Assembly: GCA_963757155.1 (NCBI GenBank)
Contig: CAVWQS010000028.1
Location: 124,001 to 188,000, forward strand
Source: DASXQK01 sp963757155
GTDB lineage: Bacteria > Pseudomonadota > Alphaproteobacteria > Dongiales > Dongiaceae
DNA: 64,000 bases
Reading direction: 5' to 3'
Under the pieces are notes generated by a model. It saw nothing but the letters and a program-made list of their open reading frames with translations, searched no databases and was not told the DNA's origin. Each line of letters opens with the position of its first letter. Positions within the stretch are counted from its first letter, which is position 1. This document shows positions 37,528 to 45,749 of this stretch, piece after piece. Made by a program: the position numbers and the translations under genes.

Positions 37528-39205
37528 CGAACCAGGCCTGAAGGACTTGCGTTTCCGGTGGCCGGAGCCTTGCTGCCGCGAGCAGCGTGTCGTCGGCGAA
37601 GATCACCTCGCTGCGATCCACCTTGAGCAATCTTCCCCGCGACATTACAGCCAGCCGGTCGCAGAGCGCGGCGGCGAGATCCATGTCATGGGTGATCAGG
37701 ACGACGCCGCGGCCGCTCTGCCGCAGCTCTGCGACCTGACGCATCAGGCTTGCCGTTCCCGCGGCGTCCAGGCCGAAGCTCGGCTCATCCAGCACTAGCA
37801 GCGGGCGGGCAGGGGCCAGCATCAGGGCTTCCAGGCTCAGCCGCCGCTTCTCGCCCTGGCTCAGCTGGAAGGGATGCAGCTCGCGCTTGTCCCTGAGGCC
37901 GAGGCGATCGAGTGCCGCCTCCAGACGCTGAGGCTCCGCACCGCCAAGGCTCGCGGCAAGCTCACCGGCCACCGTCACTGCGAGGAATTGATGCTCCGGG
38001 TTCTGGAACAGGAAGCTGCCCGGCGCTCCGGTGCCGGCGTGGTGCAGCCGTCCGGCGCTGGGCCGCAGCAGCCCGGCGAGAATGAGCCCCAGGGTCGACT
38101 TGCCCGCACCATTGGCCCCGACGATGCCGAGGATCTCGCCGCTGCGAATCTCCAGATCGACGCCGGCGAGAAGGCTGGGGCCGCCGGGCGGGGCATAGCC
38201 TATCTTCTCCGCACGCAGAAGCACGGGCCCGTCCGCTGCCGTCCTTGTGCAGCGGCGAGCCGCGAGCCATTGCCCGACAAGGGCTGCGAGCCGATCACGA
38301 AGCATCGCGCTCGAGGCTCGCGCGACATCGCTTAATATCGCCGGCACGTCGCCCATGGTGAGCGGACGCTGGGCAAGCTCGAGCCCGGCCTCGCGCAGGA
38401 AGCCGAAGAGCTCCGCGGCGAGGGGCTGCCAGGATCCCGTCGCCGCGACCACCGCGCGATGGTCATGAAACAGCGCTGCCGGCGGCGCGCTGGCGACCAG
38501 CCGTCCCTCGCCATCCAACAGCTCCACCCGGTCGATCAGGGGCAGCAGCCGGTCGAGGCGATGATCGATGAAGAGGGCGCTGGCGCCGGGCCGCTCGGCC
38601 ATGACCCGCTCGATCAGCCCATAGGCCTCGAGCGTCGATGCGGGATCGAGATGCGCGGTGGTCTCGTCGAAGAGATGGATCGGCGCGTCCTGGGCCAAGG
38701 CCGCGGCGAGCAACAGCTTCTGCTTCTCCCCGCCGGAGAGGAATCGGCTGGCGCGCTGGCGCCAGGCCCGGGGCAGGCCGACGCGATCGAGCGCCGTATC
38801 GATGCGCGCGTCGATCTCCGCCGGCGGCAGAGCGCGGTTCTCGAGCGCGAAGGCAACCTCATCCTCGACGGTCAAGGTGCAGAGCTGGCTGTCGGGATCC
38901 TGAAAGACGAAGGCGATGGTCTCGGCCCAGGCGCCCGGCGGCTCCCTGCCGACGGGACGCCCTGCCAGCTCGATGACTCCTGCGAGGCTGGCTGGGATCG
39001 ACTGGGGAATGATGCCGTTGAGGCAGAGCGCCAGGCTCGTCTTGCCGCAACCGGAGGGGCCGAGCAGCAGGACGCGCTCGCCTGGATCGATGCGGAGCGA
39101 GAGGTCGCTGAGCGTCGGGCGGGACCGGAAGGCATGGGTGAGGGTCAGGCCCTTAATCTCGAGCCCGACCCCGGGATGCTCATGCCGCCTGGCGCTTGGC
39201 GTCAT
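37511..39205 (-). CDS. ykoD: Fused double ATPase of an ECF transporter (YkoD type)
   Basis: 564 aa with two complete ABC domains in one chain. First: Walker A GPSGCGKTS (about 49-57), signature LSGGEKQKLL, Walker B IHLFDETTAHLD. Second: Walker A GANGAGKST (about 365), signature LSQGEKRRLS, Walker B LLVLDEPSFGLD. Such fusion replaces the usual EcfA1/EcfA2 pair. It overlaps the genes on both sides (26 and 17 bases), so translation is coupled with ykoE and ykoC. Confidence 0.88.
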   Translation of the reverse strand: MTPSARRHEHPGVGLEIKGLTLTHAFRSRPTLSDLSLRIDPGERVLLLGPSGCGKTSLALCLNGIIPQSIPASLAGVIELAGRPVGREPPGAWAETIAFVFQDPDSQLCTLTVEDEVAFALENRALPPAEIDARIDTALDRVGLPRAWRQRASRFLSGGEKQKLLLAAALAQDAPIHLFDETTAHLDPASTLEAYGLIERVMAERPGASALFIDHRLDRLLPLIDRVELLDGEGRLVASAPPAALFHDHRAVVAATGSWQPLAAELFGFLREAGLELAQRPLTMGDVPAILSDVARASSAMLRDRLAALVGQWLAARRCTRTAADGPVLLRAEKIGYAPPGGPSLLAGVDLEIRSGEILGIVGANGAGKSTLGLILAGLLRPSAGRLHHAGTGAPGSFLFQNPEHQFLAVTVAGELAASLGGAEPQRLEAALDRLGLRDKRELHPFQLSQGEKRRLSLEALMLAPARPLLVLDEPSFGLDAAGTASLMRQVAELRQSGRGVVLITHDMDLAAALCDRLAVMSRGRLLKVDRSEVIFADDTLLAAARLRPPETQVLQAWFDARSA

Positions 39206-39788
39206 CGATGCCGAGACCTTGCAGCACGCCGGTCGGATAGAGCGCCTCGGCGATGCGCCGTCCGAGCCAGCCCGCCAGAAGCGCGCCGCTGGCGATGCGC
39301 AGGACGAACATCACCAGGAGCAGGCTGGGGCTGAGCGTGCCGTAGCTGAAGCGGATCCAGGTATAGACGAAGCTGAACAGCGCCGCGCTGGCCCCCGAAG
39401 CGAGCAGAACGGGGAGGCGATAATTCCGCCAGCCCGTCAGCGCGAAGGGCAGTTCCGCGCCCAGCCCCTGCACAAGCCCCGTCAGCATCAGAAGAAGGCC
39501 GGAAGGATTGCCCGCCAGCACCTCGGCCAGTGCCGCGATCAGCTCCGTCGCCAAGGCCGCACCGGGCTTGCGGATGATATAGGCGGCGGTGACGGAGCCC
39601 GCGCACCAGAAGCCGAAGAGAATATCGAGCGCCAGCGGCCCCAGCAGCGCCTGGGCCACCACCCAGAGCTGGACCCAGGCGAGATAGAGCACGCCAAAGA
39701 CGATGCCGAGGGTGGCGGTGATGACGATCTCGCGCTGGCGCCAGCGCCGGCCGGGCCGCGCCGTTGATGCAGAGGAGGAGAGGGTCAT
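39180..39788 (-). CDS. ykoE: ECF transporter S component, YkoE type (thiamin precursor binding)
   Basis: 202 aa, mostly membrane: segments near residues 22-40, 48-68, 80-110, 125-140 and 155-175. It has the YkoE-like features REIVITATLGIVFGVLYLAW at the start and GLVQGLGAELPFALTGWRNY in the middle. This subunit binds the substrate in the membrane. Family members carry hydroxymethylpyrimidine or thiamin, which fits the TPP riboswitch upstream. Confidence 0.85.
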   Translation of the reverse strand: MTLSSSASTARPGRRWRQREIVITATLGIVFGVLYLAWVQLWVVAQALLGPLALDILFGFWCAGSVTAAYIIRKPGAALATELIAALAEVLAGNPSGLLLMLTGLVQGLGAELPFALTGWRNYRLPVLLASGASAALFSFVYTWIRFSYGTLSPSLLLVMFVLRIASGALLAGWLGRRIAEALYPTGVLQGLGIDDAKRQAA

Positions 39789-39873
39789 GCTGTTCGATCT
39801 CCCTAGGAAAGGCGGACGGCGCTTCTCCCGCGTGAGGGCGAAGCCCGATCCGCCGGTTGAAATTCCGGTCGGA

Positions 39874-40497
39874 TCAGGCGGCGCGGTTCGAAGCGGAGGG
39901 GCTGCCCTTCGAAAGGACTGCGGTCAGGACGACATGATCGTCATGGCCGGCGAATGCGAGAAAGCTCGTCTCGATCGTCTGGAAGACGGCGGCCGCGTCG
40001 CCGTCGAGCCGGGTGCAGAAATGCCTGGGGTTGACGGCGACTTTGGCGCGCCGGAGATAGCCGATGCAGTCCGCGATATCGGCCATGTAGTCCGGCCGTC
40101 CCAGGGGATAGAGGGCGATCTGGGCGGCGGTCGCAATGCCCGTGGGCGTCACCTGCGTCTCGCGGGCCAGCGCCGCCTCGATGCGGCCGGGCCCGGCGGG
40201 CTGGGCCGCTTCCCGCAAGGCGGGCGATCGGCAGATCGGATCGTCGGGCTCCCCCGGGCAGCCGCGCGACAGGCTGAGATTCATCACGAGATGACCGCTA
40301 TGGCTGGCCGCCCTGACGAAGCAGGCCTGCAGCGCCGGAAACAGCGCCTCCGGTGCGCCGACCAGAAGTGTGCTGATATCGTCGGTCTCCACCCGCAGCC
40401 GATCGCCTGCGGCGCGAATAGCCGTCAGCCCATCGAGGATCACCTCGATGAAACGGTCCGTCATGGGATAAAGGGAAAACTGGCAGCCTAGATACAT
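39874..40497 (-). CDS. ykoF: YkoF-type thiamin/HMP-binding protein
   Basis: 207 aa. It starts MYLGCQFSLYPMTDRFIEVI and contains a second, similar half (TAAQIALYPLGRPDYMADIA), the two-fold repeat of ACT-like domains seen in YkoF. The Bacillus protein binds thiamin and is thought to feed the salvage path. No signal peptide. It is the first gene after the riboswitch; 85 bases separate it from ykoE. Confidence 0.85.
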   Translation of the reverse strand: MYLGCQFSLYPMTDRFIEVILDGLTAIRAAGDRLRVETDDISTLLVGAPEALFPALQACFVRAASHSGHLVMNLSLSRGCPGEPDDPICRSPALREAAQPAGPGRIEAALARETQVTPTGIATAAQIALYPLGRPDYMADIADCIGYLRRAKVAVNPRHFCTRLDGDAAAVFQTIETSFLAFAGHDDHVVLTAVLSKGSPSASNRAA

Positions 40498-40502
40498 GAT
40501 TG

Positions 40503-40590
40503 CTCACTCCGCTGGCATTACCCAGATCAGCTGTAAGGGTTGAACGGCGCACCGTTCTCTCAGCCCGCGGGGGCACCCCTGCAATGACGG
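40503..40590 (-). promoter_or_regulatory. TPP riboswitch (THI box)
   Basis: Read on the minus strand, the conserved core appears in order: CAGGGGTGCCC, then GGGCTGAGAGAACGG, then AACCCTT, then CTGATCTGGGTAATGCCAGC, then GGAGTGA. GCTGAGA and CTGATCTGGGTAATGCCAGC are the hallmark pyrimidine- and pyrophosphate-sensor parts. The element ends about 6 bases before the ykoF start, so thiamin pyrophosphate probably shuts off translation of ykoF by hiding its ribosome site, lowering uptake when thiamin is plentiful. Confidence 0.95.
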
Positions 40591-40628
40591 ACGCTTTACA
40601 CCTCCAGGGAGTCGCTGTCCAGGCGAAC

Positions 40629-40658
40629 GAAAACGCCCGGCGCTTTTGGCGCCGGGCG
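40629..40658 (-). terminator. Rho-independent terminator of rne
   Basis: On the minus strand CGCCCGGCGC and GCGCCGGGCG form a perfect 10-bp stem around a 5-base loop, followed at once by GTTTTCG. It lies 27 bases after the restored rne stop codon at 40685. This is the clearest intrinsic terminator in the window and supports the shorter, restored reading of rne. Confidence 0.8.
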
Positions 40659-40684
40659 TGACGTTTCGCTAGATGTCGAAGTGG

Positions 40685-43600
40685 CTAGCTGAGGACGCGC
40701 TGCCACCAGCCGCGCTTGCGCGGACCGGATTTCGAACTCATCGCTCTCCGGCTCGGACTCCGGCGCCGGATGGCTTTCGGCGGCCGGCGATTGCGGTTCC
40801 GGCTCCGGCAGCGGCAGGCTCGGCTCAGCCGGGACGACCCCGTCCTGGCGGTGAGCGGCGGGCCTGCGCTCCTCGACCGGCGCCCGGGGCGCTTCCGCTC
40901 GTTCTTCCGGCCGATATCTTTCCTCGGCTGGCGAGGACCGCTCCTCGAAACTATTCGCCGTTATTTCGATCGTCTCGCCGCGAGCCCCTTCAGTCCAGGA
41001 GCCAGGGGTCTCGAAACCTTGGCTTGCGGGGCCCTGATCCTCGGCGCCGTCGCTCTCGTGGCCGCTATGGGGCCACTGGCCGTTGCCTTCTTCGCTTCCG
41101 CTGCCCTCTGCCTCGGTGGACCCGGCAGCCTGGCCGTTGGTCTCGCCCCCGCGATCGCCGTCGCGACGCCGCCGGCGTCCGCCACGACGTCCGCGCCGCC
41201 GGCGCCGGCGGCCTTGCTCGCCGCCGTCGCCCTGAGGACCTTCGCCGCCTTCGCCGGGCGAGGATGGTGCTGCCTGTGCTTCACCGATCTCTCCGGTCGC
41301 CTCGGCATCCGACGCGTGAGCACCGCCGGCGTCGGGCTGAGCCTCGGCGCGCCGGCCTCGATCCTGATCGCGGCCACCTTCGCGGCCGTGGTCGCGGGTG
41401 TCGTCCCTGTCGCGGCCACGCCGGCGCCGGCGTCGGCCGCGGCGGCGATCGCCGCTTTCCTCGCCGGAGCGCGGCTCGCGGGCCCGCACTTCACTGGGCT
41501 GCTCGGTCGCCTCGACCTCTTCCTCCTCGGCTTCCGCCGCGGCGATCGGCTCGTCGACCTCGATCTCCGTCTCTTCCGGCGGAGCGGAGGGCTGCACCAC
41601 CGGTGCCGGCGGCGCATCGCCCGGGGCCAAGGCCTTCAGCCGCTCGATGCGGAACTCCGGCGGCACCAGGGATTCATCGGCCGCCAGATAGATGCGGAAG
41701 CCCTGCCGGATCTCGAGCTCGGCCAGGGACTGGCGCTTGTGATTGAGGATGAAGAGAGCGACCTGCGCCGGCACCGAGACGGTGATGGCCGCGCTCTTCT
41801 GGCGGGCACCTTCCTCCTCGATGGAGCGCAGCACATGCAGCGCCGTGGATTCCGTCGAGCGGACATGGCCGGTGCCGTGACAGTAGCGGCAGACTTCGGT
41901 GCTGGCCTCGAAGAGGCTCGGCCGCAGGCGCTGGCGCGAGAGCTCCAGCAGGCCGAAGGGGCTGATGCGGCCGAGCTGGATGCGTGCGCGGTCGTTGCGC
42001 ATCGCCTCCTTCAGACGCCGCTCGACCTGGCCGTTGTGGCGCGATTCGTCCATGTCGATGTAGTCGATGACCACGAGCCCGGCCAGATCGCGCAGGCGCA
42101 GCTGGCGCGCGATCTCGTCGGAGGCCTCGAGATTGGTCTTGAGCGCGGTCTCCTCGATATTGCGCTCGCGGGTGGCGCGGCCGGAGTTGACGTCGATGGC
42201 GACCAGCGCCTCGGTCTGGTTGATGACGATGTAGCCGCCGGAACGCAGCTGCACGACGGGGTTGTGGATCGCGTCGAGCTGGCTCTCGATCTGGTAGCGG
42301 GTGAAGAGCGGCATGGTCGGGTCTTTGTATTGCTGGACCCGCTTGGCATGGCTCGGCATCAGCATGCGCATGAAGGACTTCGCCGCCCGATAGGCCTCGT
42401 CGCCTTCGACCTGGATGTCCTCGATGTCGCGCGTGTAGAGATCGCGGATGGCCCGCTTGATCAGATTGGCTTCTTCATAGATGAGGGCCGAGGCGCTGGA
42501 GCGGAGCGTCAGATCTCGGATCTCGTCCCAGAGCCGGATGAGATATTCGAAATCGCGCTTCACCTCCGGCTTGCTGCGCTCGCTTCCCGCGGTGCGCACG
42601 ATGACGGCCATGCCGTCCGGCAGCTCGAGATCGTCGATGATCGACTTCAGGCGCTTGCGGTCGCCGGCATTGGTGATCTTGCGCGAGACTCCGCCGCCGC
42701 GATCCGTATTGGGCATCAGCACGCAATAGCGGCCGGCGAGGGAGAGATAGGTGGTGAGGGCCGCACCCTTGTTGCCGCGCTCCTCCTTGGTCACCTGGAC
42801 CAGGATGATCTGGCGCCGCTTGATGACGTCCTGGATCTTGTAGCGCCGGCTGAGGGGCCGGGTCCGGCGCTGCGAGGGCTCTTCGGCCTCATCGCCGCCG
42901 ATGGTCTCCAGAGGCTGCGCGGGCGCGTGGGCCTCCTCGATCACGGGATGGTGGACGGGTGCCTCGTCGGACGTGCCGGCCGAGGTCACCTCGCGATAGC
43001 CATTCTCGTCGACCGGCGCGGGCTGGCTTGCCTCGGCCTGATCCGCCGAGGAGTCGCCATGGGGGTGGGAGTCCTCGTGGTAATCCTCATGGGCCGCCTC
43101 GAAGGGCTCGCTGCTGAGGCGGTTGTCGCCGTCGCCGGTGACCCGCAGGGCAGCGCTCTCGGCCCCGGCCTCCGTCAGGGTCTCCTGGGCCTCATCCGTC
43201 ACATGATCATGGTGTGCCGAACCATCCTCTATGGAGTCCTCGGCGCCCGAGTCATGGTGCGCGTGGTCGTCCGTGTGATGGTCCAAGTCATGGCCCGAGT
43301 CATGCAACGACATCTCGTCCTGGGGCGCGGCAAGGCTGTCGGCGGTCGAAATCTTCATTCGCCGCCTCGGGGGACGCCTCCCCGCGGGATCCCGAACGAT
43401 CCGATCTGCCACGACGGCGGGAGTCGGAGCGCCGGTGCCGGGGCTGGGATTCTTCCTCTTCGCGCTCGTCTTCCTCGCGGGCCATGGCGGCCTGCTCGGC
43501 GAGCAGCGCCTCGCGATCCTCGACCGGGATGCGGTAGTAGTCCGGATGGATTTCGCTGAAGGCGAGAAAGCCGTGCCGGTTCCCGCCATATTCGACGAAG

Positions 43601-43770
43601 GCGGCCTGGAGCGAGGGCTCCACCCGCGTGATTTTGGCTAGATAGATGTTTCCTTTGAGTAGCTTCTTGCTGGCGACTTCGACGTCGAATTCTTCAAGTC
43701 GCTTTCCGTCCACCACGGCCACGCGGGTTTCCTCCGGGTGGGTGGCATCGATAAGCATGCGCTTTGCCAT
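40685..43770 (-). CDS. rne: Ribonuclease E (needs two single-base corrections)
   Basis: About 1,027 aa. ATG 43770 (ribosome site GGAGAA) begins MAKRMLIDATHPEETRVAVV. The S1 domain is split by a long acidic, His-rich insert, then RNase E core motifs follow: QTEALVAIDVNSGRATR and LVVIDYIDMDESRHN with the two Mg-binding Asp residues, and CRYC of the zinc link. The tail is Arg- and Glu-rich. Two breaks are seen. One base too many near 43345-43385 (a run of five G at 43369-43373 is likely) separates the N-terminal frame from the rest. Another near 40731-40736 hides the true end, which read in the next frame gives SGPRKRGWWQRVLS and a stop at 40685. GWW is the PNPase-docking motif of Caulobacter RNase E. 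It initiates mRNA decay and rRNA processing at the membrane. Confidence 0.93.
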
Positions 43771-44256
43771 AGGCAATATTCTCCATGACGCGGCCGGCGT
43801 GGGCCCGTAGCGCGGGCGCCAGCGGCGCGACAAGACTGGGGGTTGAACCGAAAATCTTCATAGCGACCCTTCAGGCCGGCCCCGGATCGACCGGGGCAAA
43901 TCGAACCGCCATCGTGCAGCGGCCGGTGCCAATCGAGACGACGGCCGCACGCGCAAGGGCGAATCCCTCTGTCCGCGCGCTACCGGCATGCCGGGGACCC
44001 TATCGTGGGCTTTGAGGGCAGCCGCCGGGCCGTTGTCGGCCTGCTCGGCGCCGCTCCAAGTCCTTGGGGCCGGGTGCCCATTCGATCCGGGCACCTGGCG
44101 CACCGCAGCGAGATGCGGACAGCCCGGAACTTAGCGGGCATAGCCTCTCGCGACAACAGGCTTTTCGCACGACACTGGGTGAGATATGCATTTTCTGATA
44201 AATTCCAATGACTTTGTCCAAAATATTTGCTAAGAATGCGAAGGGTTGATCGCAAC
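43771..44256. other. Divergent intergenic region rne / amidase
   Basis: About 490 bases between divergently read genes. The part near the amidase (44180-44240) is AT-rich and probably holds its promoter; the part near rne is its leader, and in other bacteria the rne leader controls its own decay. I could not fix -35/-10 boxes or a conserved hairpin by eye. Open frames here look non-coding. Confidence 0.4.
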
Positions 44257-45717
44257 ATGCTTGATTCGCGTCGATGCTTCCTCTTTTTGCTGGCCCTATG
44301 CCTGCTTTCCCGCGGGGCATGGGCGGAGGAGGCTATTCTCCAAATCCGCCTGGGGCTGCATACCGACACCACCCGTATCGTCCTCGATCTGGCGGAGCCC
44401 ACGGCCTATCGCGTCGGCCTGCTGGCGAGCCCGAACCGGGTCTATATCGAGCTTCCCGCGGCGGCTCTGCCGGCCGCTATGCCGCCGGGGAGGGGCCTGG
44501 TCCAGGGGCTGACCTTCTCATCCGACTCAGGCCTGCTGCGGCTTATTGCCGTTCTGAAGGGACCGGTCACGGTGACCAAGGCCGATCTCATCCAGGGCTC
44601 CGGGGGCGCCCTGTCGCGCCGCCTGGTGGTGGATGTGACGCCGGCGAGCGGGTCGGATTTCGCCGCCGCGCTGGGCAATGGACCGATCGATTCGAATCCG
44701 CCCATCGTCATCGGCGGGGCCGAGGCGGCCGGCGTCCCGACCGTCGCCCAGACGCCCGTCGCGGCGCCGGCGCAGGGATCGCTCCTCTCGGTCGTCGACA
44801 ATTCCTCGGTTGTTCCGGCACTGCGCCCCGGGACGGTCAACAAGCTGTCGGCCGGGCTGGGGTCTTCGACCTATACGGCCCCGTCCAGCACCTCGGCCGT
44901 GCTCCAGGCGAGCACCACTTCGTCGGTTGTCCCCCTGGCCAGCAGCGGCAGTGAAGCCGTGGCGACAACCCTCTGGCCCAGCACCGTGCCGACCCTGCGG
45001 CCGGGATCGGCGCCCGCCGCCGCCTTGCCCCTGATCTATATCGATCCTGGCCATGGCGGCCCGGATCCCGGGACCATCGGCACGACCGGGACCTATGAGA
45101 AGGATGTCACCTTGGCCATGGCCAAGGAGCTGCAGCGCCAGCTCCTGGCCACCGGGCGCTATCGGGTCAAGATGACCCGCGACAGCGACAAGTTCGTGGC
45201 CCTGCGTCCCCGTTTCGAGATGGCCCGCCGGGACCATGCCGACATGTTCATCTCGCTCCATGCCGACGCGAATCCCTTCTATTCCGCCCGGGGAGCCACG
45301 GTCTACACCCTCTCGGAGAACGCCTCCGACTCCGAGGCGGAGGCCCTGGCGGCGAAGGAGAACAAGGCCGACCTCATCGACGGGGTGGACCTGTCGCAAC
45401 AAAACAACACCGTCACCTCGATTCTCATCGATCTGGCCCAGCGCGAGACCAAGAACCGTTCCGCCGCCTTCGCCGAGCTTCTGGTCCATGACATGGGCCA
45501 GGTCACCCTGATGCTGCGCAACTCCCACCGTTTCGCCGGCTTTGCCGTTCTCAAGGCCCCCGATATCCCCTCCGTGCTCATCGAACTCGGCTATCTCTCC
45601 GACGCCCAGGACGAGGCCCTGTTGATTTCGCCGCTGCATCGGACCAAATTGGCGACAGCAATGCTGCACGCCATCGACGGCTATTACACCGAGATGGCGA
45701 GCGGTACCCGATCCTGA
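44257..45717 (+). CDS. amiC: N-acetylmuramoyl-L-alanine amidase (AmiC type)
   Basis: 486 aa from ATG 44257; ATG 44236 in frame is the alternative. A signal peptide ends at about residue 24 (LLSRGAWA). An AMIN domain follows (about 28-135, RLGLHTDTTRIVLDLAEPTA), which targets the enzyme to the septum. A Ser/Thr/Ala-rich linker leads to an Amidase_3 domain with the zinc-site pieces YIDPGHGGPDPG, the Glu in YEKDVTLAMA, FISLHADANP, and catalytic VLIELGYLSD. It cuts the peptide stem from glycan strands during cell separation. The PBP1A gene follows at once. Confidence 0.92.
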   Translation: MLDSRRCFLFLLALCLLSRGAWAEEAILQIRLGLHTDTTRIVLDLAEPTAYRVGLLASPNRVYIELPAAALPAAMPPGRGLVQGLTFSSDSGLLRLIAVLKGPVTVTKADLIQGSGGALSRRLVVDVTPASGSDFAAALGNGPIDSNPPIVIGGAEAAGVPTVAQTPVAAPAQGSLLSVVDNSSVVPALRPGTVNKLSAGLGSSTYTAPSSTSAVLQASTTSSVVPLASSGSEAVATTLWPSTVPTLRPGSAPAAALPLIYIDPGHGGPDPGTIGTTGTYEKDVTLAMAKELQRQLLATGRYRVKMTRDSDKFVALRPRFEMARRDHADMFISLHADANPFYSARGATVYTLSENASDSEAEALAAKENKADLIDGVDLSQQNNTVTSILIDLAQRETKNRSAAFAELLVHDMGQVTLMLRNSHRFAGFAVLKAPDIPSVLIELGYLSDAQDEALLISPLHRTKLATAMLHAIDGYYTEMASGTRS

Positions 45718-45749
45718 TTAGAGTGCCGCCACGGCCCAAGGCTGGAGCG

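Noticed and set aside
40716..43559. A 947-codon plus-strand frame across rne
   Set aside because: The minus strand there encodes clear RNase E motifs; the plus frame is antisense to it.
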